From: Leeuwenhoekiella nanhaiensis
Lineage (GTDB): Bacteria > Bacteroidota > Bacteroidia > Flavobacteriales > Flavobacteriaceae
Length of the DNA: 64,000 nt
Assembly: GCF_002744755.1 (NCBI RefSeq)
Contig: NZ_KZ319289.1
Span: forward strand, 310,001 to 374,000
Direction of reading: 5' to 3'
Shown piece by piece: positions 51,970-61,259 of this stretch. Each line of letters starts with the position of its first letter. Positions within the stretch are counted from its first letter, which is position 1. A program made the translations under genes and the position numbers. The notes below the pieces were generated by a model. The model did not search any database. It worked only from the letters and a program-made list of their open reading frames with translations, and was not told where the DNA came from.

Positions 51970-53523
51970 TTAATTATTCTGATAAATGCTAACCGTTCCG
52001 GAAGCTTCATGTGCGGCGATGATGAGGTCTTTGCCGTTAGGACTGTCCTCTCGTGAAACGGTGATCAGGCCTTCCGGAGCCACATCGGTGTTGCGTTGCA
52101 GCCATTGCAGGAACACCGGTGCAGCCGGGTTGGTCACATCATACACCATCAGGGCGCTTACCCGCTCCAGGCCAATGATTGCAATCTGGCGCTCGCCGGC
52201 TATATCCAATATTGCAGTTGATTCAGGCTCTGCACCCTTGTCGTCGCTTCTTCCGTCTTTTTCACCGTCCTGAAGATTGGTCGCGTTGTCTTCGTTGTCC
52301 AGGTTAAAGTATTGAGGTGCAAACTCCAGATTTTTACGGGCGATGTCATCGCCGCTGTCGTAAACCAAAGTTCCGTTAGTATCCCAGATCGAGAACGAGC
52401 GCGCACCGTAGCTGTATAAAACATCAAAATCTCCATCATTATCGGTATCTCCGTTTGCAGTGGTGATTTTTAAACGACCCAGATTTTCATCTTCCAGTAG
52501 CATCGCAATATCAAAAGCAGCAAAGGCAGTAGGATCAAGGCTAATGTCTTTAATACGCTCTTCTTCGCTATACCCGTCGTAATCACGGGAGTCGCCCTCG
52601 TTAGCCGTGATCAGATAGCTCATTCCTTTTGCGGTAAAATGCGAAATCGCATCGGGCATATAAATCCCGAACACCGGCCAGTTTTTGAGTTCGTCAACAT
52701 CATCGCGATTGCTGGCGTCAAGCATGTTTCCGCTTTGCGAAAAGTCTTTAAAGCCTAACGGATAAATGTCTGTAATGCTTGCCGTGGCGATATCGAGTTT
52801 GGCTATGCCGTTGTTTTCCTGAAGCGTAATCCAGGCGGTAGCCGAGTCGTCTGAGACTGCGATGTATTCAGGTTCTATATCCTGCGTAAAAGACGCGCCG
52901 GGGCCAAAAATGCGCAAGCCTTCTGCTTCCAGACTGGCTTGTTGAGCGCTAAATGCACTAAAGCCGGCATTACGCACCGTTCCTGTCGCCAGGTCAATCA
53001 CGCTTACCGAACCTTCCGGATCTACCGTATAATCATCGTTGGGTTCGCCTTCATTGGCTACCAGAATGTAGTTGCCGTCTGGCGTAAAGGTCACCATATC
53101 GGGCAGGGCGCCCACGGTATATTCGGCATCCAGGCTGAGGTCTGCGGTGTTGTACACGGCAATTTTCCCGTTGTTTTGTTTTACCGTATTTTCAATGGCG
53201 ATGGCCAGTTTGCCGTCTTTTACGGCTACGCTGTTTACCGTACCTACGGCCAAAAAGGAAGCTTCAAGATGTAACGGATTTGCAGGGTCTGAAAGATCAA
53301 CCACCGAAACGCCGCTTTTCTCGGAGTTGGTTACAAACAAACGTTGGGTTTGCGGGTCGTAGGCACTGATTTCGGCAGCGGCCTCGCCACCCAAATCTAC
53401 AGAAGCGAGGTAGGTAAAATTAACCGTGGTATCTACCACCGGTTGTATGGTGTCGTCGTCATTTTCACAGCCTGTAAATGCCAGTGCCGCCACGACTAAA
53501 GCGGAAAGTATTCTTTTTTTCAT
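51970..53523 (-). CDS. Choice-of-anchor I-type lipoprotein (beta-propeller-like)
   Basis: The 517-residue protein has a lipoprotein signal (MKKRILSALVVAALAFTGC, Cys19) followed by ENDDD. The mature part shows repeated propeller-like strands (ISAYDPQTQRLFVTNSEKSG, VSVVDLSDPANPLHLE, YILVANEGEPNDDYTVDPEG) and an acidic DTDNDGDFDVLYSYGARSFS stretch that could bind calcium. This pattern is the choice-of-anchor I family, often linked to alkaline-phosphatase-like secreted proteins. It is likely outer-membrane or surface attached. It appears monocistronic, with its own terminator. Confidence 0.83.
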   Translation of the reverse strand: MKKRILSALVVAALAFTGCENDDDTIQPVVDTTVNFTYLASVDLGGEAAAEISAYDPQTQRLFVTNSEKSGVSVVDLSDPANPLHLEASFLAVGTVNSVAVKDGKLAIAIENTVKQNNGKIAVYNTADLSLDAEYTVGALPDMVTFTPDGNYILVANEGEPNDDYTVDPEGSVSVIDLATGTVRNAGFSAFSAQQASLEAEGLRIFGPGASFTQDIEPEYIAVSDDSATAWITLQENNGIAKLDIATASITDIYPLGFKDFSQSGNMLDASNRDDVDELKNWPVFGIYMPDAISHFTAKGMSYLITANEGDSRDYDGYSEEERIKDISLDPTAFAAFDIAMLLEDENLGRLKITTANGDTDNDGDFDVLYSYGARSFSIWDTNGTLVYDSGDDIARKNLEFAPQYFNLDNEDNATNLQDGEKDGRSDDKGAEPESTAILDIAGERQIAIIGLERVSALMVYDVTNPAAPVFLQWLQRNTDVAPEGLITVSREDSPNGKDLIIAAHEASGTVSIYQNN

Positions 53524-53868
53524 GTCTTGATTGGTTTAAGACGTGAAAATAGCGTGGAGCTCCCCATTTCCCGGTTTATACAGGATTATGGGTTTGCTAA
53601 ATAATCGTTACGTCGGGGCGTAAGAGCCGCTTGGGATAAAGTTTTGGTAACCTTTGGGTAAAGAAGGAGGGGGAGTTGGGGGTTTTGTTTGTTTTTGGGC
53701 GTGACCCCGCAAAAGGCGGGGTCGGGCTTTCCGTTTCAAGTCCTCGTCCCGATCCCGATAACTATCGGGACGGGACTGTGGGCTTTTCACTACAATCCCT
53801 CACGCGGGTTTATGATACTGTGGTTAATCTGAATTTAGTTCTTGAGAGTATAGATAGAAGAAAAATGT
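53524..53868. other. Gene-free stretch containing repeat copy B
   Basis: No coding frame is credible here. The stretch holds the intergenic palindromic repeat at 53697-53808 and, before it, a G-rich run (GGAGGGGGAGTTGGGGG near 53667). It separates the choice-of-anchor gene from the DUF2075 gene. Confidence 0.55.
53697..53808 (+). repeat. Flavobacterial intergenic palindromic repeat, copy B (short form)
   Basis: It starts GGGCGTGACCCCGCAAAAGG like copy A and ends TCCCTCACGCGGG. The long internal stem of copy A is replaced by a stem built from GTCCC..CCCGAT and ATCGGG..GGGAC (53747-53777). It points toward the DUF2075 gene. Confidence 0.75.
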
Positions 53869-55842
53869 CTACAAAACTTTAAGTCCAATACTTTTAAGAT
53901 ATTCGAAAGTTGGATTATAAAACTTAGGGTTTCGAGTATGGTCGTCGCTATTTCCTTCTGGAATAACGATGACCATCCCTTGACGAGCGCGCGTTAGCAA
54001 TACTCGGTAGGCATTGAGTAAATACTTTTTACGATCCTCTTTATGTATATTTTGCCATTTATTCCCCTTGAAGGAATAGGATTGCCAACCTTCTTCAGAG
54101 TACCTCAAATCTCCATCCCAAGTCACACAAGCCCAGTCTAGTTCCAAACCTTGAACCTGAAATTCAGTAGCAACATCTTCCAGGAAGTAAGAGGATCTAA
54201 TATCATCTTTTCCATTTAAGAACCAATTCACGTGATTGATTGGAGACCGAACGTCCATTGCTAGAGGTTTCAGTCGATATGCTTGAGAGGAAACCACAAT
54301 GCCATAGCGTTCTGATCCCCGTGCTTTTTCTTTAAGCCAGTTTTTTGCGGTTTCGATATCACGAGTAATTACAATCGGGTATTTGTCATTTAATAATCTC
54401 AGTGTATTATTTGCATTTTTATCTACATCAAGTATTTCCTTAACCAATTTCGATACGTATTCTGCTCGAAAGGAACGCATGGAAACGGAAAGATGTAGGC
54501 TCTCATTAAAGACGACCCTACTTTTCAGCTTCAGTTTTTCTATAGCTTTAATTGCGTCGTATTCTTTTGCGTACAAATTGGCAGAAATTCGAGTTTCCCA
54601 ATCAGGGAATTCATTATCAATAGCTTCAATCCATTCTTGAATACCTGCTTCACCAGTATTTATTTCTTGACCTCCTCCAACTAGACAAATTATAACAGCC
54701 CAATCCTTATGCCTATTTAAACACGATATTAAAAACTCAGGCTCTGAAAACTGAAAGTTAGGCTGGTTTTTCTTTTCGCGCATGAACTTAACAGTCTGCT
54801 CACGTGTCCAAGCGCGTTGAGCTTCATCAAAAATGGCAATGTGATCGTAAGGAGCTTTTTTATCTCTTAAGTATTCATCTCGGTAATGATGTATGATCTG
54901 AATGAAAGCCTTTACACTTTCTTTTGCTGCTTTTTTTGTAATTCTATTCCCTTTTAATTTCTCTTGAACCACTTTATCTCTAGTGAGCGCTTCTTGAAGA
55001 ATGTCTACGAGAGGTTTATTTCCAGATAGAAACACGCTAGAATTACCTTTTTTTCTATCGAGATGTTCTGCGGCTACTTTTAACCCAACGAGTGTTTTCC
55101 CAGCGCCAGGGACCCCGGTAACAAAACAAATCACTTTTTTGTTATTAGACTTAGCGTAATCAATGGTTTTAGAAATATAACTTGTTGTAACCTTTAGATT
55201 AGTCGCACCGGCATCACTCCGCGTAATTTCCTCAACATTGTGATTATTGTACATAGAAACAGCGGCTTCAATAATTGTAGGAGTAGGCGAGTAGCTACCA
55301 GTAATAAATCTCTCTGAATTTATGTGTTCATTATCTCGAAAGAAGTTAAAGGCCGAAGCGATGCAGTGAGCTAAATTTTCTGCATTGCATTTTAATGGCT
55401 TAACCAAATTGTCGTTGTGGCTGGTTGATAAAATCTCAACAAATGAGTCTTTAGCTTTTGTGGCAACTAGAACTGGAATTAAAATACTATCGTGACTTGG
55501 TTTGTGAAAATTTTTCAGGTCTAAAGCATAATCCCAAACTTGTTCTATGTCATGTTTTAAATAATTCTTTTCCCCAACTTTAAACTCAATGATGAAGACT
55601 AAATTTTCTATAATAAGCAGGCAGTCAACCCTTTTTCCCATCCGCGGAATCGAGAATTCGAAGAATAGACTTCCATCATACTTAAAAAGAACATTCTTTA
55701 AAATTTCGATTTGTCCTTCCCAAGCAAACAATTCGGTTGTAATATGGCCGGTTCTACTATTAGTTGCGATTTCGCCTACAATTGTTTGAGTTGACTTCTT
55801 TAGAAAATCTCTAATCGTATCAGAATAATAGAAGTTTAGCAT
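53869..55842 (-). CDS. PD-(D/E)XK nuclease-DUF2075 ATPase/helicase fusion
   Basis: The 657-residue protein has an N-terminal nuclease-like core (RVDCLLIIENLVFIIEFKVG: Asp73, Glu86, Lys88) and a DUF2075 AAA/helicase domain. That domain has Walker A GVPGAGKT (about 247), Walker B-like HIAIFDEAQRA, ISCLNRHKDWAVIICLVGGG (motif III-like) and the C-terminal motif YRVLLTRARQGMVI. The domain pairing suggests DNA or RNA processing, possibly phage defence, which is inference. The gene looks more AT-rich than dnaE beside it. It is flanked by copies of one repeat in opposite orientation, as if carried in as a cassette. Confidence 0.85.
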   Translation of the reverse strand: MLNFYYSDTIRDFLKKSTQTIVGEIATNSRTGHITTELFAWEGQIEILKNVLFKYDGSLFFEFSIPRMGKRVDCLLIIENLVFIIEFKVGEKNYLKHDIEQVWDYALDLKNFHKPSHDSILIPVLVATKAKDSFVEILSTSHNDNLVKPLKCNAENLAHCIASAFNFFRDNEHINSERFITGSYSPTPTIIEAAVSMYNNHNVEEITRSDAGATNLKVTTSYISKTIDYAKSNNKKVICFVTGVPGAGKTLVGLKVAAEHLDRKKGNSSVFLSGNKPLVDILQEALTRDKVVQEKLKGNRITKKAAKESVKAFIQIIHHYRDEYLRDKKAPYDHIAIFDEAQRAWTREQTVKFMREKKNQPNFQFSEPEFLISCLNRHKDWAVIICLVGGGQEINTGEAGIQEWIEAIDNEFPDWETRISANLYAKEYDAIKAIEKLKLKSRVVFNESLHLSVSMRSFRAEYVSKLVKEILDVDKNANNTLRLLNDKYPIVITRDIETAKNWLKEKARGSERYGIVVSSQAYRLKPLAMDVRSPINHVNWFLNGKDDIRSSYFLEDVATEFQVQGLELDWACVTWDGDLRYSEEGWQSYSFKGNKWQNIHKEDRKKYLLNAYRVLLTRARQGMVIVIPEGNSDDHTRNPKFYNPTFEYLKSIGLKVL

Positions 55843-55914
55843 TACAGAATTTGATAGTTTAATTTCTTGAGCAGAAGCTCTCCAAAACTCCCGAAAGATA
55901 TCATTAATATTCCT

Positions 55915-56017
55915 GCGTTAGGGATAGCAGCGTAAATCCTGTCCTGTCCCGATAATTATCGGGATCGGGACAGATTGCAGCTAATAGCCCGCCCCCGCCT
56001 CATGCGGGGGAACGCCC
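55915..56017 (-). repeat. Flavobacterial intergenic palindromic repeat, copy C (inverted)
   Basis: Read on the minus strand it starts GGGCGTTCCCCCGCATGAGG, has GTCCCGATCCCGATAATTATC and ends ATCCCTAACGC. It is the same short form as copy B but in opposite orientation, on the other side of the DUF2075 gene. Confidence 0.75.
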
Positions 56018-56034
56018 AAATTATCTCTTTACAG

Positions 56035-59000
56035 TTAATTCAATTTAAAACTAAAGCGTTGCGCATTTAGCTCGTGCAACAGGGCGCTGCTTATTTTAAC
56101 TTTTTTCTTTCGGCTGGGCATTTGCAAGGCGATTTTTTCGTCACTTTCAAACACATAAAAATGCAAATTATGATCGCCGCGGTGGTTAAACAGGGTTTCT
56201 CTTAGCTGGTCTATACGGGCGCTTTGCACTTCCTTTAAATCGAGGTTGATCGTGAGTTTTTTACTAAACGTCTCCATCACGTCCTGCAGCTGCATAAAGT
56301 TGTTGAACTGCAAACGGGGATCGCCTTTTTTGCCGGTATCACGGTTCGTCCATCCCTCGCGTACAAACACGCGCATATGCACAAAGGAGTTGGGGATTAG
56401 AAAATGCCTGAACTTGAGGTACTCCTCGCCAAACATTCTAAACTCAAAAGACTCGTCAAAATCTTCTACCGTAAAGGCAGCCCAGCCTTTTCCGTTTTTG
56501 GAAACCCGGTGCTGCACGTCGCTAATCACCCCGCCAATGGTGAGTTCGCGGTTGAGGTGCTGCTCCAGATTGTTAAAATCACTGATTTTGCCGTTGCAAA
56601 AGTTTTCCATTTCCAGTTTAAAATCATCGAGCGGGTGCCCCGAAATGTAGATACCCACCACTTCTTTCTCGCGGCGCAATTTTTCCATCGTGCCCCATTC
56701 TTCGCAGGGCGGTACCAGGGGCTCGGGGATCTGCACTTCGCTGGCTTCGCCAAAAAGACTTACTTGCGCCGAGTTTTCATTTTCCTGAAACTTGGCTCCG
56801 TATTTTACCGCTTTCTCCAGGAAGGTGATGCCGTCGCCCTCATCTTTAAAATACTGGGCACGGTGGGTCGCGGTAAAGCTGTCAAAGCCCCCGGCAAGCG
56901 CGAGGCTTTCAAAGGCTTTTTTATTGGCTGCCCGCAGATCGATGCGTTTCGCAAGGTCAAATACCGAGCGATACGGACCGTCTTTCCGGTTTTCAACAAT
57001 GGTTTGTACGGCATTACCGCCCACACCTTTAACGGCTCCCATCCCAAAACGGATGGCACCGCGGTCGTTTACGGTAAATTTTCTAAAGGATTCGTTGACA
57101 TCAGGGCCCAAAACCTCGAGCCCCATACGCTTACACTCTTCCATAAAGAAGGTGACCTGCTTGATGTCGTTCATATTGTTTGACAGTACCGCCGCCATAT
57201 ATTCGGCAGGGTAGTGCGCCTTGCAATAGGCGGTCTGGTAGGCAATCCACGCGTAGCAGGTAGAGTGCGACTTGTTAAAGGCGTAGGCTGCAAAAGCTTC
57301 CCAGTCTTTCCAGATTTTCTCGAGTATTTCACGCGGATGCCCGTTTTTCTCCCCACCGTCGAGAAACTGGGGTTTTAATTTTTCAAGCAGGGCAAAAATC
57401 TTTTTACCCATCGCCTTCCGCAACACGTCGGCATCACCCTTACTGAAGCCTGCCAGACTCTGGGACAGAAGCATCACCTGCTCCTGATACACCGTGATCC
57501 CATAGGTTTCTTCCAGGTATTCCTGCATCGCGGGCAGGTCGTACTGAATCTCTTCTTCCCCGTGTTTCCGCGCGATAAAGCTGGGGATGTATTCCATAGG
57601 TCCCGGGCGGTACAGCGCGTTCATCGCAATAAGATCTTCAAACACCGTAGGCTTTAAGGCCTGCATGTGTTTCTGCATTCCGGGCGATTCATATTGGAAT
57701 ATCCCTACGGTATCCCCGCGTTGAAAGAGTTCGTAGGTTTTTTGATCATCAAGCGGAAAGTTATCGGGATCGAGGTCGATGCCGTGCTTGTGCTTCACCA
57801 ATTTTACGGTGTCTTTAATCAGCGTAAGGGTCTTTAGACCCAGGAAGTCCATCTTTAGAAGTCCTGCTTCTTCCACGACCGAGTTGTCAAACTGGGTGAC
57901 GTAGAGATCGGAATCTTTTGCGGTGGAGACGGGAACGAAATTGGTAATATCATCGGGTGTGATGATCACCCCGCAGGCGTGAATCCCCGTGTTACGCACC
58001 GAACCTTCCAATTGGCGCGCCTGGCGCAGGGTTTGTCCCTCCAGGTCATCACCTTCGGCAAGATTGAGCAGTTCGTTAACCTTTACCAGATCGTCTGAAC
58101 GGAATTTCTTCTTGAGATCAGCCTCGCTTTGCCCGAATATTTTCGCCAGCTTAGACATATTGGGGATCAGCTTGGCGATACGGTCTGCATCGCCCAGTGG
58201 CAGATCGAGTACCCGCGCGGTATCGCGAATAGACGACTTGGCCGCCATAGTACCGTAGGTGATGATCTGCGCCACCTGATTGGCCCCGTATTTATTGATT
58301 ACATAATCCATAACCCGGCTGCGGCCCTCATCATCAAAATCGATATCAATATCGGGCATACTCACCCGGTCCGGATTGAGGAAACGCTCAAACAGCAGGT
58401 CGTACTTGATCGGGTCAATGTTTGTAATCCCCAGACAGTAGGCGACTGCAGAACCGGCAGCCGAACCCCGGCCGGGACCTACCGAAACATCCATATTACG
58501 TGCCTCGCGAATAAAGTCTTCCACAATAAGGAAATATCCCGGGTAACCCGTGTTTTCGATAACACTCAGCTCAAAGTCGAGGCGCTCCTTGATTTCGGGG
58601 GTGATTTCTTTGTAGCGTTTTTTAGCACCTTCATAGGTAATGTGCGCCAAGTATTTGTTTTCCCCGCGCTTGCCGCCATCCAGTTTATCTTCTTCAAACT
58701 GAAATTCTTCGGGAATCTTAAAGGCGGGTAAGAGTACATCTCGTGCCAGTTCAAAGGCTTCAATCTTATCAACCACTTCCGAAACATTGCTGATGGCTTC
58801 GGGCAAATCGGTAAACAGGGCCTTCATCTCGTCTGCCGATTTGAAGTAGTACTCTTCATTATCAAGTCCAAAACGATAACCCCGACCGCGACCTTTTGGT
58901 GTTGCCACCTTTTCACCATCCTTTACACAAAGCAAGATATCGTGCGCTGCGGCGTCTTCCTTGCTGATGTAAAAGGTGTTGTTTGTAGCAACCAGTTTGA

Positions 59001-60417
59001 CATTATGTTTTTTGGAAAATTCCACCAAAGTAAGATTTACCCGGTCTTCATCTTCCTGCCCATGGCGCATCACCTCGATGTAGAGGTCGTCGCCAAAAGT
59101 TTCCTTCCACCAAAGTAGCGCTTCTTCAGCTTGTTTTTCGCCCACATTCAGCACCTTGCCCGGTACTTCCCCATAGAGGTTACCGGTAAGCACGATGAGG
59201 TCTTCTTTATAGCGCTCTACAATTTTTCGGTCTATACGCGGCACGTAGTAAAACCCGTCTGTGTAAGCGATAGAGGCCATTTTGGCCAGATTGTGATAGC
59301 CTTTTTTGTTTTTGGCCAAAAACACAATCTGATAGCCGTTGTCTTTTTGACTCTTATTGGTGTGGTCTTCACACACGTTAAGCTCAATCCCTACAATGGG
59401 TTTGATGATGGTTTCGGTGGGTGTTTCACCCGCTTCTTCCAGTTGTTTGTTTTTTGCTGCGGCAGCCTTGTTATGGGTACTTAGTGCTTTCACAAAGTGG
59501 AAAGCCCCCATCATATTGCCCATATCGCTCAGGGCAACTGCAGGCATTTTTTGACTTTTGGCCGCTGCCACCAGATCGTGAACGCTGGAGGTAGACTGAA
59601 GGATAGAAAACTGGGAATGGTTGTGCAGGTGTACAAAATCTACCTTGGCCAACTGCTCCTTGTTTTCCTTAATTTCTTCCCTTGAAATATCGGCCTGATC
59701 TGCTTTTTGCAGGGTTTTGCGTATTTCTTTTGAAGCTTTTTTAAGGTTGATGTGCTTCAGCCCGATGAATTCTATAGGCTGTGGATTCTCCCTGTCAAAC
59801 TTCTCAAAGTATCCAGCAGGAACGTCGAGTTGCTCCTGGGTGAAAATGCGACGGCGCACCAGTTCAAAGAAGCAACGCGTGGTTGCCTCAACGTCTGCGG
59901 TGGCGTTGTGCGCCTCAGCAAAAGGCTGGTTAAACAGGTACTCGTGCAGTTCGGTTAGGGTAGGGAGTTTAAAACGCCCGCCACGCCCTCCGGGAATCTG
60001 GCAAAGTTGTGCGGTGGTTTCGGTACAGGTATCGAGAACCGGCAATTCCTGCAGCTGGTTAGCCACGTCAAGCCGATGAAATTCGGCGCCCATAATATTC
60101 ACGTCAAAACCCACATTCTGACCTACAACAAATTTGGTTTTCTCTAAGGCTGTTTTAAATTTCCCCAGAACTTCTCCTAAAGGCAAACCGTCGCGCTGGG
60201 CGAGTTCGGTAGAAATACCGTGTATACGCTCGGCATCAAAGGGAATGTCAAAACCATCAGGACGAATTAAGTAATCCTGATGCTCGATACACTTACCCAT
60301 CTCGTCGTGCAGTTGCCACGCGATCTGTATGGCGCGGGGCCAGTTGTCAGAATCGGTGATGGGCGCATTCCAGTCTTTGGGTAAGCCGGTGGTTTCAGTA
60401 TCAAATATGAGGTACAT
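56035..60417 (-). CDS. dnaE: DNA polymerase III alpha subunit with fused N-terminal exonuclease
   Basis: The 1460-residue protein is longer than Escherichia coli DnaE (1160) because it has an N-terminal DEDDh exonuclease (about 1-190: Asp6 and Glu8 in FDTETTG, VVGQNVGFDVN, EAHNATADVEATT). Then come the PHP domain (from about 262, FVHLHNHSQFSIL), the family C polymerase core with palm motif PDIDIDFDD (about 686) and GPGRGSAAGSAVAY, helix-hairpin-helix and OB-fold regions (about 1295, GGVISDVQHRVSKNGKGWA) and a tail domain. It is the replicative polymerase, probably with its own proofreading. No PolC-like order is seen. A GNRA-type hairpin lies in its upstream region. Confidence 0.96.
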   Translation of the reverse strand: MYLIFDTETTGLPKDWNAPITDSDNWPRAIQIAWQLHDEMGKCIEHQDYLIRPDGFDIPFDAERIHGISTELAQRDGLPLGEVLGKFKTALEKTKFVVGQNVGFDVNIMGAEFHRLDVANQLQELPVLDTCTETTAQLCQIPGGRGGRFKLPTLTELHEYLFNQPFAEAHNATADVEATTRCFFELVRRRIFTQEQLDVPAGYFEKFDRENPQPIEFIGLKHINLKKASKEIRKTLQKADQADISREEIKENKEQLAKVDFVHLHNHSQFSILQSTSSVHDLVAAAKSQKMPAVALSDMGNMMGAFHFVKALSTHNKAAAAKNKQLEEAGETPTETIIKPIVGIELNVCEDHTNKSQKDNGYQIVFLAKNKKGYHNLAKMASIAYTDGFYYVPRIDRKIVERYKEDLIVLTGNLYGEVPGKVLNVGEKQAEEALLWWKETFGDDLYIEVMRHGQEDEDRVNLTLVEFSKKHNVKLVATNNTFYISKEDAAAHDILLCVKDGEKVATPKGRGRGYRFGLDNEEYYFKSADEMKALFTDLPEAISNVSEVVDKIEAFELARDVLLPAFKIPEEFQFEEDKLDGGKRGENKYLAHITYEGAKKRYKEITPEIKERLDFELSVIENTGYPGYFLIVEDFIREARNMDVSVGPGRGSAAGSAVAYCLGITNIDPIKYDLLFERFLNPDRVSMPDIDIDFDDEGRSRVMDYVINKYGANQVAQIITYGTMAAKSSIRDTARVLDLPLGDADRIAKLIPNMSKLAKIFGQSEADLKKKFRSDDLVKVNELLNLAEGDDLEGQTLRQARQLEGSVRNTGIHACGVIITPDDITNFVPVSTAKDSDLYVTQFDNSVVEEAGLLKMDFLGLKTLTLIKDTVKLVKHKHGIDLDPDNFPLDDQKTYELFQRGDTVGIFQYESPGMQKHMQALKPTVFEDLIAMNALYRPGPMEYIPSFIARKHGEEEIQYDLPAMQEYLEETYGITVYQEQVMLLSQSLAGFSKGDADVLRKAMGKKIFALLEKLKPQFLDGGEKNGHPREILEKIWKDWEAFAAYAFNKSHSTCYAWIAYQTAYCKAHYPAEYMAAVLSNNMNDIKQVTFFMEECKRMGLEVLGPDVNESFRKFTVNDRGAIRFGMGAVKGVGGNAVQTIVENRKDGPYRSVFDLAKRIDLRAANKKAFESLALAGGFDSFTATHRAQYFKDEGDGITFLEKAVKYGAKFQENENSAQVSLFGEASEVQIPEPLVPPCEEWGTMEKLRREKEVVGIYISGHPLDDFKLEMENFCNGKISDFNNLEQHLNRELTIGGVISDVQHRVSKNGKGWAAFTVEDFDESFEFRMFGEEYLKFRHFLIPNSFVHMRVFVREGWTNRDTGKKGDPRLQFNNFMQLQDVMETFSKKLTINLDLKEVQSARIDQLRETLFNHRGDHNLHFYVFESDEKIALQMPSRKKKVKISSALLHELNAQRFSFKLN

Positions 60418-60461
60418 CGCTGATTGTGTTTGAGTTGCCCCGATGTTTCGGGAATGAAATC

Positions 60462-60479
60462 TTTTCGCGAAAGCGAAAA
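60462..60479. repeat. Hairpin with GAAA tetraloop upstream of dnaE
   Basis: TTTTCGC-GAAA-GCGAAAA is a perfect seven-base stem with a GNRA-type loop about 45 bases upstream of the dnaE ATG. CCCGATGTTTCGGG (60439-60452) adds a second short dyad closer to the gene. A role in dnaE expression is inference. Confidence 0.45.
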
Positions 60480-60561
60480 CTGCTAAACGTTTAAAATTAT
60501 AGAAATGCCTTCGCTTTATAAAGAAATCTTCTCAGCAGTTATCAACGGATTTAGACGAAAC

Positions 60562-60599
60562 AAAAAAACAGCCCTGACAAAACTGTCAGAGCTGTTTTT
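60562..60599 (-). terminator. Terminator downstream of the first DUF2383 gene
   Basis: AAAACAGC-C-CTGACA pairs with TGTCAG-A-GCTGTTTT with one mismatch, and the A run before it (from 60562) provides the T tract on the minus transcript. It separates the DUF2383 gene from dnaE. Confidence 0.8.
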
Positions 60600-60639
60600 C
60601 TGGCGAATTAATCGCCGGCTAATTCAAATATTGGGGCTT

Positions 60640-61086
60640 TTACGCCATAATCTCAAATGCTTTTACTTCTTCTAATGCACTCTTGATGTGATCGCGCTGC
60701 ACTTTTAAAATGGATTCAGTCGTTGGCGGTAAGTTTGGCTCTTCAAGAATGTTATTATATTCTTCGATCGCCATTTTCTCACCTCTGATAGTTTCTTCTA
60801 AAATAGCTTCTTCACTATCACTAGATAAGGTTGACTTTACATTCATCCATACTCGGTGCGCATCGCCGGCTAAGCTGGTTCCCTTATCGGGGCTTTCGCC
60901 ATATACCTTAATTTCATTTTTCAGCTGATGGCCAAAATCATAACGTTCTTTGGCTCTCGCATTGAAATATTCTTTTAAAGTATTATTCTTTACGTTTTCT
61001 GAAGCCAACTTATATCCGGCTTCTGCATCGTAATTCTTGGTTAGTAATTCATTTAATTTATTCGAAATTTTCTCTGTATACTTCAT
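60640..61086 (-). CDS. DUF2383 / PA2169-type four-helix protein, copy 1
   Basis: From the ATG at 61086 the protein has 148 residues (a GTG two codons earlier at 61092 is also possible). The family core is visible: KLNELLTKNYDAEAGYKLAS, ARAKERYDFGHQLKNEI, GTSLAGDAHRVWMNVKSTL and LEETIRGEKMAIEEYNNIL. DUF2383 proteins are ferritin-like helical bundles linked to stress and often to metal binding; the Glu and His positions here would allow a metal site. It is closely similar to the gene at 61260-61706, so the pair is a tandem duplication. Each has its own promoter region. Confidence 0.88.
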   Translation of the reverse strand: MKYTEKISNKLNELLTKNYDAEAGYKLASENVKNNTLKEYFNARAKERYDFGHQLKNEIKVYGESPDKGTSLAGDAHRVWMNVKSTLSSDSEEAILEETIRGEKMAIEEYNNILEEPNLPPTTESILKVQRDHIKSALEEVKAFEIMA

Positions 61087-61259
61087 CTTCACTCTTCTTT
61101 TAAATTATCGAAACATTTTTGGTTAGTAGTAAACGCGTTTCGTTAACGTTCATATTTAATGTAAGGGATTAAGTGTCTGATTCCAAATTAATTAAGAGGC
61201 TTTAACGTTATAGCGCAAGCTTTAACATCAATTGGGAAAATAAATCCCAGATACCCGGC

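Noticed and set aside
53608-53790. Short minus-strand frame over repeat copy B
   Set aside because: It is composed of repeat sequence (SRPDSYRDRDEDLKRK, PPTPPPSLPKGY) and varies with the repeat; not a gene.
56404-57183. Long plus-strand reading frame opposite dnaE
   Set aside because: It is antisense to a strongly conserved core gene, has no recognisable motif, and its length follows from dnaE codon usage.
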